Source of the DNA: Bowdeniella nasicola
GTDB lineage: Bacteria > Actinomycetota > Actinomycetes > Actinomycetales > Actinomycetaceae
Reading direction: 5' to 3'
Length of the DNA: 64,000 nt
Assembly (NCBI RefSeq): GCF_900107735.1
Contig: NZ_FNQV01000001.1
Span: 203,034-267,033 of the forward strand
This document shows positions 56,101 through 63,605 of this stretch, piece after piece. Numbering within the stretch: position 1 is the first letter of the stretch; each line of letters begins with the position of its first letter. The position numbers and the translations under genes are program-made. The notes under the pieces were generated by a model, which made no database searches, was not told the origin of the DNA, and was given only the letters and a program-made list of their open reading frames with translations.

Positions 56101-56426
56101 CCCTCGACCAGGTCTTCGGCGGCGATTCGGGAGCCAAGGCCGGCGACGCGGGAGTCGACCCGGGCGACCGGGAGGCCCCGGGCGATGAGGGCGAGACGAA
56201 GGGCGCTCGCGAGAAACTCGCCGAGGCCCTGAACCGCGCCCGCGAAGCCATGCAGGAATCGACGACGGCCATGCAGGCCGGCGACTGGGAGGCCTACGGC
56301 GCCGCCCAGAACAAGCTCCAAAAGGCGCTCGAGGACGCGGTCGCCGCGGAGCAAGAAGACACCGGCGCAGCGCCGGCCCCGGAGGCGACGGATACCCCGG
56401 CGCCTGAGGAGACCGGCGGGGAGTAA
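53127..56426 (+). CDS. UPF0182 family large membrane protein
   Basis: An approximately 1099-residue protein equivalent to Rv3193c. An acidic, Gly/Pro-rich N-terminus (about 120 residues) leads into about seven membrane segments (for example LLITLLILGAIGFTLWAAAG) including FYTDILWFNQIGFSSVFWT. A large extracytoplasmic domain follows (NNIDATLNAYGLQDVDTQ, LDGRSYPAVVDRDDNPET) and an acidic Glu/Ala/Pro tail. Function unknown; a surface or transport role is only inferred. GTG 53127 is chosen because GGAG lies 5 bases before it; GTG 53121 overlaps that site. A strong terminator follows. Confidence 0.92.
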   Translation: MNSDDSKRPEDEDGRPDDEKAGGEGGKAQSGDPFFGPGGLFGAVFGAPDGDSKGPDRPVGPFGMFGMGGPTDPRRPGGPSGPAGPGGGSGGSGGGGGRGPAGSPFGRPGRPSGPGKSLFSGGKPSPLLITLLILGAIGFTLWAAAGFYTDILWFNQIGFSSVFWTTWIARAVMFLIGFVLTALVLFFTMQWAYRSRPKADSGASAQSMERYRQAIDPMRKFLFVVVPLIMGLFTGSSLAAQWQTFLLWWNRAPFNSKDPIFGMDNSFFVFSLPFIRSIVSFLLMLAIFSTIAGLVVSYIYGGVKTQPKFHMDKSARIHASLAGAFVVLLIGVNYWLDRYSLLLKQNPRFLGAGYTDVHAVLPAKAILAAIALVVVVLFVITAYRGSWKLPAVGVALMVVSALVLGMGYPYLVEKFRVTPNAQEIESTYIQNNIDATLNAYGLQDVDTQTYAAKTTAEAGQLREDSESTASIRLLDPNVVSPTFRQLQQNRQYYNFPPQLSVDRYEIDGVKHDTVIGVRELQQDGLDASQRTWVNDHTVYTHGFGVVAAKGNTTASDGRPSFMQQGIPSTGVLGDYEPRVYFGESSPLYSIVGAPEGTEPWELDYPDDNAPNGQVNTTYQGDGGPSIGNLWNKLLFAIKFGSWDILFSERVTSESQILYDRAPRERVAKVAPYLTLDGRSYPAVVDRDDNPETPKELVWIVDGYTTSNNFPYSARAQLEQAVEDSLTQGQQIIATSSQINYIRNSVKAVVNAYDGSVTLYAWDEDDPVLKAWMAVYPDTVKPKSEISGDLMSHLRYPEDLFKVQRELLTKYHVTDARSFYSGGDFWKSPDDPTQSNARISQPPYYLTLKMPGQDEATFSLTSSFTPGGQTDREVLTGFLAVDAEPGSTAGEVREGYGKLRLLELPRDLTVPGPGQVQNMFNAAPRISQELNLLAQNASQVIRGNLLTLPVGDGLLYVQPIYVQSAQGTKFPLLHRITVAFGDEIGYAATLDEALDQVFGGDSGAKAGDAGVDPGDREAPGDEGETKGAREKLAEALNRAREAMQESTTAMQAGDWEAYGAAQNKLQKALEDAVAAEQEDTGAAPAPEATDTPAPEETGGE

Positions 56427-56434
56427 CGGTCGAT

Positions 56435-56468
56435 AAAAGGCCCGGCACCAGGTGGTGTCGGGCCTTTT
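56435..56468. terminator. Strong intrinsic terminator
   Basis: AAAAGGCCCGGCACC (56435-56449) pairs across a 3-4 base loop with a complementary arm ending GGGCCTTTT (56460-56468); one G:T pair interrupts the stem. The symmetric A and T tracts let it work in both directions. Confidence 0.9.
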
Positions 56469-56496
56469 GTCGCATTCGGGGCCGCATCGCGCATCC

Positions 56497-56502
56497 TACG
56501 AT
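56497..56502 (+). promoter_or_regulatory. -10 element of the leaderless radical SAM gene
   Basis: TACGAT ends 6 bases before GTG 56509. The intervening GAAAGG touches the start codon and is too close to be a ribosome binding site. Confidence 0.5.
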
Positions 56503-56508
56503 GAAAGG

Positions 56509-57747
56509 GTGACACAGCTAGCTCAGCCCCACGCCGAGATTCCGGACCCCCACGGCGATGATGCCCCGCGACGACAGGGCCGTCGTCACCCCACCGTGCG
56601 CCAGGTCCACCACGACCTGAACGACAAGCCCTTCATCGTCATCTGGGAGGTTACCCGCGCCTGCCAGCTCGTCTGCCAGCACTGCCGGGCCGAAGCCCAA
56701 AAGACCGCCGCACCCGGCCAGCTGACGACGGAACAGGGCAAGGACCTCCTGCGCCAGCTCGCAGCCTACGACAAGCCGCGCCCGCTCGTCGTCTTCACTG
56801 GCGGCGACTGTTTCGAGCGCGAGGACCTCGTCGAACTCACCGAATACGGCTGCTCGCTCGGGCTCGCCGTTTCCATCTCGCCGTCTGTCACGCCACTGTT
56901 CACCCGCGAGCGCCTCGAACGTCTCAAAGCCGCCGGTGCGCGCGCCATGAGCGTCTCCCTTGACGGGGCAACCGCCGAAACCCACGACGCATTTCGCGGC
57001 TTTGCCGGCACCTTCGACAAGACGCTTGAGGCCGCCCGCATGATCACCGACGTCGGATTCCGCCTCCAGATCAACACGACGTTTACCAAGAAAACCATCC
57101 TGGAAGCACCCCAGATGCTGAAAAACGCCATCGAGATGGGGGCCTTCATGTGGTACCTCTTCCTCCTGGTCCCCACGGGCCGCGGCGCCCAGCTCGATGC
57201 CCTCAGCCCCGACGAACGAGAAGACGTCATGCACTGGCTGCACGACGTCTCCGACCGGATCGCCATTAAGACGACGGAAGCCCCGCAATACCGCCGCGTC
57301 GCCCTGCAGCGCGAAGCCGCCGAAGCCGCCGGCACCCCGCACGCCGAGCTCGCCCAGCCCGCCGAGCGCGGCGAGCTCTACCACTGGCTGAGCCGCGAAA
57401 CCACGAAACTGCTGGGGGAGCGCGCGCCGAAACCGCGCGTACCGCGCCCGCCACTAGCCATTAACTCCGGCTCCGGCTTCGCCTTCGTCTCCCACCTGGG
57501 AGACGTCTATCCCTCCGGCTTCCTGCCTATCGTCGTCGGCAACGTCAAAGACCGCCCCTTCGCCGAGCTTTACCGCGACACCACGGTGATGCAAGAACTG
57601 CGCACCCCCGCAATGTTCGGTGGCGCCTGCGGGATCTGCGAGTTCAACCACGTGTGCGGCGGCTCGCGCTCGACGGCCTACGCCTTAACGGGCGACTACC
57701 TCGCGGAGGACCCCACGTGCAGCTATCAGCCCGACGCAGCCCGCTAG
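56509..57747 (+). CDS. Radical SAM/SPASM-type protein
   Basis: A 412-residue radical S-adenosylmethionine enzyme. The cluster motif is CQLVCQHC (CxxxCxxC), followed by VVFTGGDCFEREDL (SAM-binding GGD variant of GGE). The C-terminal region has GGACGICEFNHVCGG and PTCSYQP, a Cys array for auxiliary Fe-S clusters. This matches the TIGR04053-like group related to heme- and peptide-modifying SPASM proteins. No precursor peptide or partner is evident beside it, so the substrate is unknown. GTG 56509 is supported by the -10 spacing. Confidence 0.87.
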   Translation: MTQLAQPHAEIPDPHGDDAPRRQGRRHPTVRQVHHDLNDKPFIVIWEVTRACQLVCQHCRAEAQKTAAPGQLTTEQGKDLLRQLAAYDKPRPLVVFTGGDCFEREDLVELTEYGCSLGLAVSISPSVTPLFTRERLERLKAAGARAMSVSLDGATAETHDAFRGFAGTFDKTLEAARMITDVGFRLQINTTFTKKTILEAPQMLKNAIEMGAFMWYLFLLVPTGRGAQLDALSPDEREDVMHWLHDVSDRIAIKTTEAPQYRRVALQREAAEAAGTPHAELAQPAERGELYHWLSRETTKLLGERAPKPRVPRPPLAINSGSGFAFVSHLGDVYPSGFLPIVVGNVKDRPFAELYRDTTVMQELRTPAMFGGACGICEFNHVCGGSRSTAYALTGDYLAEDPTCSYQPDAAR

Positions 57748-57817
57748 GACCTGTGAGCGGGAACACCGACCCAGGGTTTGAAAAGTTCACGGTCGCGTCA
57801 TAAGGTGGAAACCACGA

Positions 57818-57894
<77 letters not shown>

Positions 57895-57901
57895 CGTCGC
57901 T

Positions 57902-57933
57902 AAGGCCCGGAGCCACTTGGTTCCGGGCCTTTC
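57902..57933 (+). terminator. Terminator after tRNA-fMet
   Basis: AAGGCCCGGA (57902-57911) pairs with TCCGGGCCTT (57922-57931), a perfect 10-bp stem with a 10-base loop, followed by TC. It starts 8 bases after the CCA end. Confidence 0.85.
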
Positions 57934-57979
57934 GCTTACCCCGGCGCGTAGTCTGCGTGCCGCGGATATAGATAGCGAC

Positions 57980-58189
57980 GTGAATTCTCCTGAATCGTCT
58001 GCTCGCAAGCAGAGCCCCAAGACCATCAAGCGCGTCATGCTCTACACCGGCCTCGCGCTGTTGGTCATGAGCGTGATCCTGCTGCTCGTCACGAAGTCGC
58101 CGGCAGCTTGGTCAACCGTCGCGGCCGGCCTGGTCATGGCAATCCTCGGTTTGACCCTCAAGGACTCGGCGTTCGAGAAAACGTCCTGA
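57980..58189 (+). CDS. Small two-helix membrane protein
   Basis: A 69-residue protein: a charged N-terminus (PESSARKQSPKTIKR) then two membrane helices, MLYTGLALLVMSVILLLV and WSTVAAGLVMAILGLTL, with a short polar end. No family recognised. GTG 57980 lies 7 bases after TATAGA, so the message is probably leaderless; a longer frame would run back into the tRNA terminator. It stands alone between the tRNA and an acetyltransferase. Confidence 0.6.
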   Translation: MNSPESSARKQSPKTIKRVMLYTGLALLVMSVILLLVTKSPAAWSTVAAGLVMAILGLTLKDSAFEKTS

Positions 58190-58194
58190 CAACA

Positions 58195-58232
58195 CTCGAT
58201 CACGAGAATTCCACCACCTGGACGTGATCGAG
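58195..58232. repeat. 10-bp inverted repeat upstream of the GNAT gene
   Basis: CTCGATCACG (58195-58204) and CGTGATCGAG (58223-58232) are perfect inverted copies with an 18-base spacer. No T tract follows. A -10-like TAGATT lies at 58252-58257, putting the right arm near its -35 region, so an operator is as likely as a terminator. Confidence 0.5.
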
Positions 58233-58304
58233 CTCGCCGCCACGCGCGACGTAGATTCGTCCAACACGCGCACAATAAGCGCGCCGGCGGCGGGAGGTGG
58301 CGAG

Positions 58305-58805
58305 GTGAGCCGAGCCGAGGTCAGCATCCGCGACATCACGCGCTGCCCATTTTCTTTTGCCGACGTCGTGCAGTGCTACGCCGCGTCCTGGCGCTCCTCG
58401 CACGGATTCTTCCCACCCGAACGCGTCGCCGCCTTCACCGGCGATGCAGCAGCATCGATCCTCACCGACCTGCTCGCCAAGGGCGGACGAATCTGGGTCG
58501 CCGACGTGGATTCCATGCCCGCGGGAATTGTCGCGCTTATCGGCGAGGAAATCTCCAAACTCTATGTGCACCCCGACGCCCAAAACCTCGGCATCGGCTC
58601 CAAGCTCCTGGCCTACGCCAGCGCCCACTGCCACACCCCACGCCTGCACGTCCTATCCATCAACCTCGGCGCGCAGCGCCTGTACTTCCGCCACGGCTTC
58701 CGCTTCACCGGCAATCGTCGCCCCTTTTTCGAGCGCATTATGGAACTCGAAATGATCGGACCCGCGCACAGTGGGAAGGTTCCCCTCGCGACGATCGGCG
58801 ACTAA
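58305..58805 (+). CDS. GNAT-family N-acetyltransferase
   Basis: A 166-residue cytosolic acetyltransferase. Motif A is KLYVHPDAQNLGIGSKLL, with the acetyl-CoA pyrophosphate loop QNLGIG; motif B is LSINLGAQRLYFRHGF. Such enzymes acetylate small amines or protein N-termini; substrate is unknown. GTG 58305 is chosen because GGGAGG lies 7 bases upstream, whereas the longer frame to 58224 would start inside the inverted repeat. The DUF1287 gene follows 10 bases later but has its own -10. Confidence 0.87.
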   Translation: MSRAEVSIRDITRCPFSFADVVQCYAASWRSSHGFFPPERVAAFTGDAAASILTDLLAKGGRIWVADVDSMPAGIVALIGEEISKLYVHPDAQNLGIGSKLLAYASAHCHTPRLHVLSINLGAQRLYFRHGFRFTGNRRPFFERIMELEMIGPAHSGKVPLATIGD

Positions 58806-58815
58806 GCTCATCGTC

Positions 58816-59553
58816 ATGAGGGGCAGGCGCATCGGCTACGCGGTCATCGCCGCTGCCCTCGCCGCAACAATCATCGGCGTAAGCCTCGTCTTCCTCATCC
58901 CGCGCCTTAGCCCCGCCGCCACGCGATTTTCCGACGCCGATTTCGGTATCGAGCGCACCACCTCGGCGGCCGACGCTGATCACGACGGCATCGAGGACTA
59001 CTGGGACTTCTGGCTGGGCGCGCAGGCGGAGGCCGAACGCCATCCCCGCTATGACGGTGCCTACCTCACGAGCAACGGCGGCAGACCGGACCCCGCCACG
59101 GGCGTGTGCACCGACCTCATCTGGCGTGCCTTTCGCGACGCAGGCTATGACCTACCCGCGATGATCAACGCCGATATCGCCGCCCATCCCGCCGACTACC
59201 CGCGCGTTGCCGGCGCGCCGGATCCCCTCATCGATTTTCGCCGCGTGCCCAACCTGCATGTCTTTCTCACCAAGTACGCGCTGTCCCTCCCGACGGCGAT
59301 CGACGGCGCCGAGTTCGACCCGGCCGACTGGCAGGCAGGCGACATTGTCACGCTCGGGCCCGGTGGCGATCGCCTCACCCACACGGGAATCCTCGGCCCG
59401 GATCGTGACACACAGGGTTTGCCTTGGATGGCCCATAACGGGGGTCAGCGAGAGCTCTACGACGACGACCTGCGAGCCTGGCGGATCGTCGGACATTTCC
59501 GATTCGACGCCGCCCGCGTGCCAGATGCCGTCCTGCGGCTCTGGCCCCACTAG
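58816..59553 (+). CDS. DUF1287 protein, NlpC/P60-like fold
   Basis: A 245-residue exported protein. An N-terminal anchor (IGYAVIAAALAATIIGVSLV) is followed by a DADHDGIED loop (Asp53-Asp61) resembling calcium-binding repeats. The catalytic region is GVCTDLIWRAFRDAGYDL (Cys), then DIVTLG, LTHTGILG (His) and MAHNGG, as in DUF1287 members of the NlpC/P60 superfamily, so a cell-wall or amide hydrolase is inferred. ATG 58816 follows TAAGCT by 7 bases. A C-rich tract separates it from the convergent response regulator. Confidence 0.84.
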   Translation: MRGRRIGYAVIAAALAATIIGVSLVFLIPRLSPAATRFSDADFGIERTTSAADADHDGIEDYWDFWLGAQAEAERHPRYDGAYLTSNGGRPDPATGVCTDLIWRAFRDAGYDLPAMINADIAAHPADYPRVAGAPDPLIDFRRVPNLHVFLTKYALSLPTAIDGAEFDPADWQAGDIVTLGPGGDRLTHTGILGPDRDTQGLPWMAHNGGQRELYDDDLRAWRIVGHFRFDAARVPDAVLRLWPH

Positions 59554-59664
59554 CCGCACGCACCAACTCACGCGCGCACCTACCCGCACTCGCACGCGCC
59601 CGCGCACCCCCGCGCTCACACCCGCGCCCGCGCGCACCCACGCCCGCGCCCGCGCGCGCGAGGC
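59554..59664. repeat. C-rich low-complexity convergent spacer
   Basis: A 111-base tract of CAC/CGC/CCGCGC units, with CCCGCGCCCGCGCGC-like units twice and a final run of alternating CG. No hairpin with a T tract was found. It lies between convergent stops. Confidence 0.55.
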
Positions 59665-60285
59665 TCAAAGCCAGCCGGACTCCCGAGCAATGTGCGCGGC
59701 CTCGGAACGCGTGCGAGCCTTCGTCTTGGTCATAGCCGAGGAGACGTGATTGCGAACTGTGCCCGTCGACAGGTGCAGCGCCGCAGCAATATCCTCGATC
59801 GTCGCGCCATCGAGCGCCGCCCGCAGTACGTCGGTTTCGCGCTCGGTCAGCGGCGAGGTGCCGCGCGTCATCGAATCGACCGCGAGCTGCGGGTCGACCA
59901 CTCGCTCACCTTCCGCCACCTGCCGAATCGCCGCAGCAAGCCGCTCCACTGGCGTGTCCTTGACGATGAAGCCGAGCGCCCCGGCGGCGAGCGCCCGCTG
60001 CACATAGCCCGGCCGCCCAAACGTCGTCACAATCAGCGAAGCCGTGTCCGGAAACTCCGCTGTAATGCGCCGCGCGGTGCCAATCCCATCGAGCTCGGGC
60101 ATTTCCACATCGAGCAACGCCACGTCCACGGACGTCCCACCGCGCGACAAGTGCGCGAGCAGGTCGAGTGCTTCTGCCCCCGATGCTGCCTGCCCGACGA
60201 CGGAGATATCGTCTTCCAGATTCAGTAGCGCCGCGAGCGCGCCCCGCACCATGGCCTGATCGTCGACGACGATGATCGAAATCAT
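59665..60285 (-). CDS. NarL/LuxR-family response regulator
   Basis: A 206-residue two-component regulator. The receiver has the acidic pocket VVDDQ, the phosphorylated Asp in ALLDVEMPELDG and the Lys in FIVKDTPVE. The LuxR-type HTH is LTERETDVLRAALDGATIED, then IAAALHLSTGTVRNHVSS. It overlaps the histidine kinase by 4 bases and is the last gene of an ABC exporter-two-component operon, so it probably controls that exporter, as in DesK/DesR- and LiaRS-like systems. Confidence 0.93.
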   Translation of the reverse strand: MISIIVVDDQAMVRGALAALLNLEDDISVVGQAASGAEALDLLAHLSRGGTSVDVALLDVEMPELDGIGTARRITAEFPDTASLIVTTFGRPGYVQRALAAGALGFIVKDTPVERLAAAIRQVAEGERVVDPQLAVDSMTRGTSPLTERETDVLRAALDGATIEDIAAALHLSTGTVRNHVSSAMTKTKARTRSEAAHIARESGWL

Positions 60286-61484
60286 GCGTCTACCTCCCTC
60301 TCAGCGTGCTCAGCTTGCTCAGCGTGCTCCTGGCCCGCGGCCGCGCCACGCAATTCGACGCGCCAGCCGCAGCCATCATCGCGCGGGCCGTAGGTGACAC
60401 GCCCAAATTCTCCGACGCGCTCCGCAAGCCCCGTAAGCCCGCTGCCGGCACCGCCCGCCCCAGCCCCTGCACCCAGCCCGTCGTCACTCACCGTGACACT
60501 GGATTCGCTAATGTGCACCCACACGGTGCGTGCGCCCCGGGCGTGATGCACGACGTTCGCGCAGCCCTCCCGAATCACGTAGGGCGCAAACCGCCCAACC
60601 ACGGAGGCGGGATCAATATCGTCCAGCTCCACATCGCTGGTCACAGCCAGCGTGATTCCCGCAGCGGTGAGCAGCGCACGCGCCTGATCGAGCTCCTCAT
60701 CGAGCCGCGCCTGCCGGGTCGTCGCGACGACGGCACGCACATCGGTGAGCGCCTGGCGCGCAAGGCCCGCCACATCGGCCGCCTCGCTGCGGGCCGCAGC
60801 AACCCGCTCGTCACCCACCTGCCCGGAGCCGAGCAACCGCGTCATGAGCTCGGCCTTGACGGAGATCGCGGTGAGTCGTTGCCCCAACACGTCATGCAGG
60901 TCGCTTGCCAGTTGCAGCCGCTGCCGCTCCCGCGCCAGCGCGTGTGAGCGCTCGCGTGAGACCCATCCCTCGCGGTCGCGAACGATAGAAATCCGAACGA
61001 AGAGCATCACGAAGACGTTCACCGCGATGATCGCGTAGCCGGGCCACACGATCGGGCTCGGCGCCGTGATGCCCTCCGCGACCGCGATCAGCCCCACGGC
61101 CCCAATGAAGGGCGCGATGAGCCACCCGGGCAGGAGCAGGATGAACGGAATCAGGTAGGTGAGCATGAAGACCATCGTCGAATCGGCCAACGCCCACAGC
61201 CCCACCTGGATGAGTGCCAACACTCCCGCGACAACGAGCACCACCACCGGCACCTTCGGTGAGATCGGGACCTGTTCTGCCAGGAGCCACACGACGCAGT
61301 ACGTGAGGATGAACCCGGCGAGCAGCGCCGCGATCGCATAGGAGCGCCAGCTGCCATCCCACCCTCGGATGAGGGCAATGATCGGAAAGAGCACGAAGAT
61401 GAGGTAGGGGGCCGCCCATCCCAGCGCGGCAAGGCGTACCGTGCCCACGCGCTCAACTAGCCAGCGCCATGCTCCGCTTACCAT
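60282..61484 (-). CDS. DesK/NarX-type sensor histidine kinase
   Basis: A 400-residue membrane kinase. About five to six hydrophobic segments occupy residues 1-165 with no large external domain, suggesting membrane-state or intramembrane sensing. HisKA_3 reads LASDLHDVLGQRLTAISVK, with the His for autophosphorylation followed by Asp; the ATPase part has REGCANVVHHARGA and SDDGLGAGAGAGGAGSGLTG, whose glycine-rich ATP lid is long. ATG 61484 is used. The upstream 119-base spacer is very G-rich in the transcript. Confidence 0.9.
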   Translation of the reverse strand: MVSGAWRWLVERVGTVRLAALGWAAPYLIFVLFPIIALIRGWDGSWRSYAIAALLAGFILTYCVVWLLAEQVPISPKVPVVVLVVAGVLALIQVGLWALADSTMVFMLTYLIPFILLLPGWLIAPFIGAVGLIAVAEGITAPSPIVWPGYAIIAVNVFVMLFVRISIVRDREGWVSRERSHALARERQRLQLASDLHDVLGQRLTAISVKAELMTRLLGSGQVGDERVAAARSEAADVAGLARQALTDVRAVVATTRQARLDEELDQARALLTAAGITLAVTSDVELDDIDPASVVGRFAPYVIREGCANVVHHARGARTVWVHISESSVTVSDDGLGAGAGAGGAGSGLTGLAERVGEFGRVTYGPRDDGCGWRVELRGAAAGQEHAEQAEHAEREVDA

Positions 61485-61603
61485 CGTCCTGCCCGCTCCA
61501 TGTCCTCGTGCATCGGTGTGCTCCTCAGCCTATGCCCCACGCGCCAGCCCACGCCTGCCCGCACCCGCTCGTGCCGGCCCGCCCGCCCGAGCCCGCGTGC
61601 CCG
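61485..61603 (-). other. G-rich intercistronic spacer with quadruplex motif
   Basis: Between the permease stop and the histidine kinase start the transcript strand contains GGGCTCGGGCGGGCGGG (61594-61578), four G3 runs with loops of 3, 1 and 1. Further GGG runs follow to about 61545. The motif could form a quadruplex in RNA or DNA. Confidence 0.5.
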
Positions 61604-62422
61604 CTAGGACCGTTCGGTTCGCCGCGACGCGCCCCACACCGCAAGCGCCACAAACACCGCAGAGTAGATCGCCGCATTGATGGCGACGCCAGCAGTGATC
61701 GCCTCTCCGGTAACGAAGGACATCGGCAACCGCGCCAGACCGTACAGCGGTGTAAACGGCGCAAGCTGCTGCATGATCGGCGCCATCTGCTCAAGCGGCA
61801 GGAAGATCCCGGAGATGAACGCCGACAGTGTGATGATGCCCGACGTCGCCGCATAAGCCGCGTCCGAGCGCAACCAGAACGCCGCCGCAAGTCCGATGCA
61901 CGACGCGACGAGTGAGACTCCCAGCGATGCCGCCGCCGTCGCGAGCCATACCCACCACTCGAGTCGCGCGCCCGTCGCCCAGCCGACGGCATACGTCACC
62001 GCGATGATCGCCAGCGCCAGCGCAATCCCCGCCAGCACCTTCGAGATCGCGTAACGCCCGGCCCCTAGCGGCGTGAGAGCGATCTGTCGCAGCCAGCCCT
62101 GCTGCCGTTCCATCGCGACGGTCACCCCGAGCGCCGCCAGCGCATTGATCGCGCCAAAAAACGCCATCTGCACCATGATGAGCCCGCTGAAGGTCCCGCG
62201 CCCCAGCGCCACGTTCGAGTAGTCCTTCCCGACGCCGAACATGAGGTACATCATCACCGGCAGCGCCAGCGAGAACGCCAGCATGAACGGATTAAAAAGC
62301 GCCGAGCGCAGGTTGAACTGCGCGGCCGAGAACACCCCAGCCCCGGCTCGCGACCGGCGCGATGCCAGCACGGAGGCATGCCCAGCATTTCCCGTTGTAG
62401 TCGTCTCACTCACAGCATTCAT
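61604..62422 (-). CDS. ABC-2 type transporter permease
   Basis: A 272-residue membrane subunit with six hydrophobic segments (for example LALPVMMYLMFGVGKDY, AISKVLAGIALALAIIAVTY, GLAAAFWLRSDAAYAATSGI). The pattern is that of ABC-2 exporters such as DrrB/YadH. It pairs with the ATPase 36 bases upstream in the operon. Likely cargo is a lipid, drug or antimicrobial peptide, inferred from the linked DesK-like system. ATG 62422 has GGAAAG about 10 bases upstream. Confidence 0.9.
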   Translation of the reverse strand: MNAVSETTTTGNAGHASVLASRRSRAGAGVFSAAQFNLRSALFNPFMLAFSLALPVMMYLMFGVGKDYSNVALGRGTFSGLIMVQMAFFGAINALAALGVTVAMERQQGWLRQIALTPLGAGRYAISKVLAGIALALAIIAVTYAVGWATGARLEWWVWLATAAASLGVSLVASCIGLAAAFWLRSDAAYAATSGIITLSAFISGIFLPLEQMAPIMQQLAPFTPLYGLARLPMSFVTGEAITAGVAINAAIYSAVFVALAVWGASRRTERS

Positions 62423-62458
62423 GTCGTAACCAGCTTTCCTGTCGTAGTTGCGGTGCGC

Positions 62459-63364
62459 CTAGGCGCTCTTAGCCGTGGTCAACAGCGCGAAGGAGTCATC
62501 GAGCGTTGAATTCTTCAGCTCGACGGCCCGCGCCGCCTCGTGGGAAAGGACGACTATCGCCGCCTTTCGCAGATCCGCCCCCGTGATGGTGAGCTGCCCG
62601 CGCGCATAGTCGATCGCATCCGATTGCCCGAGCACCGCCGCGAGTTCGGCTCGCAGCCCGGGCCAGTCCTCGGCATCAAGTGCTGCCGTCAGGTGCTGGG
62701 ACGCCGCCAGCGCCCGCACTTCCGAGGTCTGCCCATCCGCGACGACGCGCCCCTCGTGCATGACGATCGTGCGCGGCGCAAACAGCTCCGCCTCGTTCAG
62801 GTGGTGGGTGGCAAACACGATGGTGCGCCCGGTATCGGCCTCAGTGCGCATCAGCTCCCAGAACTCGCGCCGCGCCCCCGGGTCCATGCCGGCCGTGGGC
62901 TCATCCAGGATGAGAAGTTCGGGATCCCCGACGAGCGCGATCGCCAGTCGGACTCGCTGCAATTCGCCGCCCGAAAGCTGCCGGACGTAACGTCCCAGCA
63001 GGTCCTCGATGCGAGTGCGCTTGGCGAGCGCGGGAACCGTATCGGCGACGCCGGCGATGCGAGCCAGCATCGTGAGGATGCGCCCGACGCGGTCGTCGCG
63101 CAGCAACGAACCGGACTGCAGCATGACGCCGACGAGGTTGCGGTTGATCGCCTCGGCCGGTGGCGCCCCAAAGAGCGCAGCCGTGCCCTCATCGGGCCGC
63201 GTGAGGCCAAGCGCCATGTCGAGCGACGTCGTCTTGCCCGAGCCGTTCGGCCCGAGCAGCGCGACGATCTCGCCGCGGCCAATCTCGACGTCGATGCCGC
63301 GCACGGCATGGGTCGTTCCAAAGGACTTGTGTACCCCGCGAAGGGTGAGCGCTGTTTCTGCCAT
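62459..63364 (-). CDS. ABC transporter ATP-binding protein
   Basis: A 301-residue ATPase. Walker A is LLGPNGSGKTTSLDMALG, the Q-loop is VGVMLQSGSLL, the signature is RQLSGGELQRVRLAIAL, Walker B is LLILDEPTAGMDPG and the switch is FATHHLNEAE. A C-terminal extension of about 70 residues is typical of the DrrA/BcrA group. ATG 63364 is the start matching homologues; the frame is open further upstream without similarity. First gene of a four-gene operon with permease, kinase and response regulator. Confidence 0.94.
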   Translation of the reverse strand: MAETALTLRGVHKSFGTTHAVRGIDVEIGRGEIVALLGPNGSGKTTSLDMALGLTRPDEGTAALFGAPPAEAINRNLVGVMLQSGSLLRDDRVGRILTMLARIAGVADTVPALAKRTRIEDLLGRYVRQLSGGELQRVRLAIALVGDPELLILDEPTAGMDPGARREFWELMRTEADTGRTIVFATHHLNEAELFAPRTIVMHEGRVVADGQTSEVRALAASQHLTAALDAEDWPGLRAELAAVLGQSDAIDYARGQLTITGADLRKAAIVVLSHEAARAVELKNSTLDDSFALLTTAKSA

Positions 63365-63605
63365 ATCTCCATGCTGGCCCCGTGCTCCTTTCAACCCACA
63401 TGACGGGCGTCCGAACCTCGCCATGACGTATGTCAGGGGTGGCCGTCGTTCTCCACACCCCGCCTCCGAGTGCCTCCCCTTCCTACGTTTTCGGGGGTCG
63501 TCGATTTTTGGGGTTGTGGCATCTGGTTTCCTTCTGGTAGTCGCCTGCAGGACCGGCAGCAGGCACAGATCATCCACTCACGGATTGGTTGGAGGGAGGC
63601 GCATC
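63365..63605. other. Divergent promoter region
   Basis: A 241-base gap between the divergent ABC operon and the DUF222 gene. GCCTGC (63543-63548) and GCAGGC (63559-63564) form a small hairpin. GGAGGGAGG (63591-63599) is the strong ribosome binding site for ATG 63606. No other gene or known RNA element was seen. Confidence 0.5.

Noticed and set aside
59554..59664. C-rich tract as a CRISPR-like or satellite array
   Set aside because: Units are irregular and only a few bases long, with no spacers; simple low-complexity sequence explains it.
63365..63605. Possible riboswitch upstream of the DUF222 gene
   Set aside because: Only one short hairpin is visible and no known riboswitch core was recognised.
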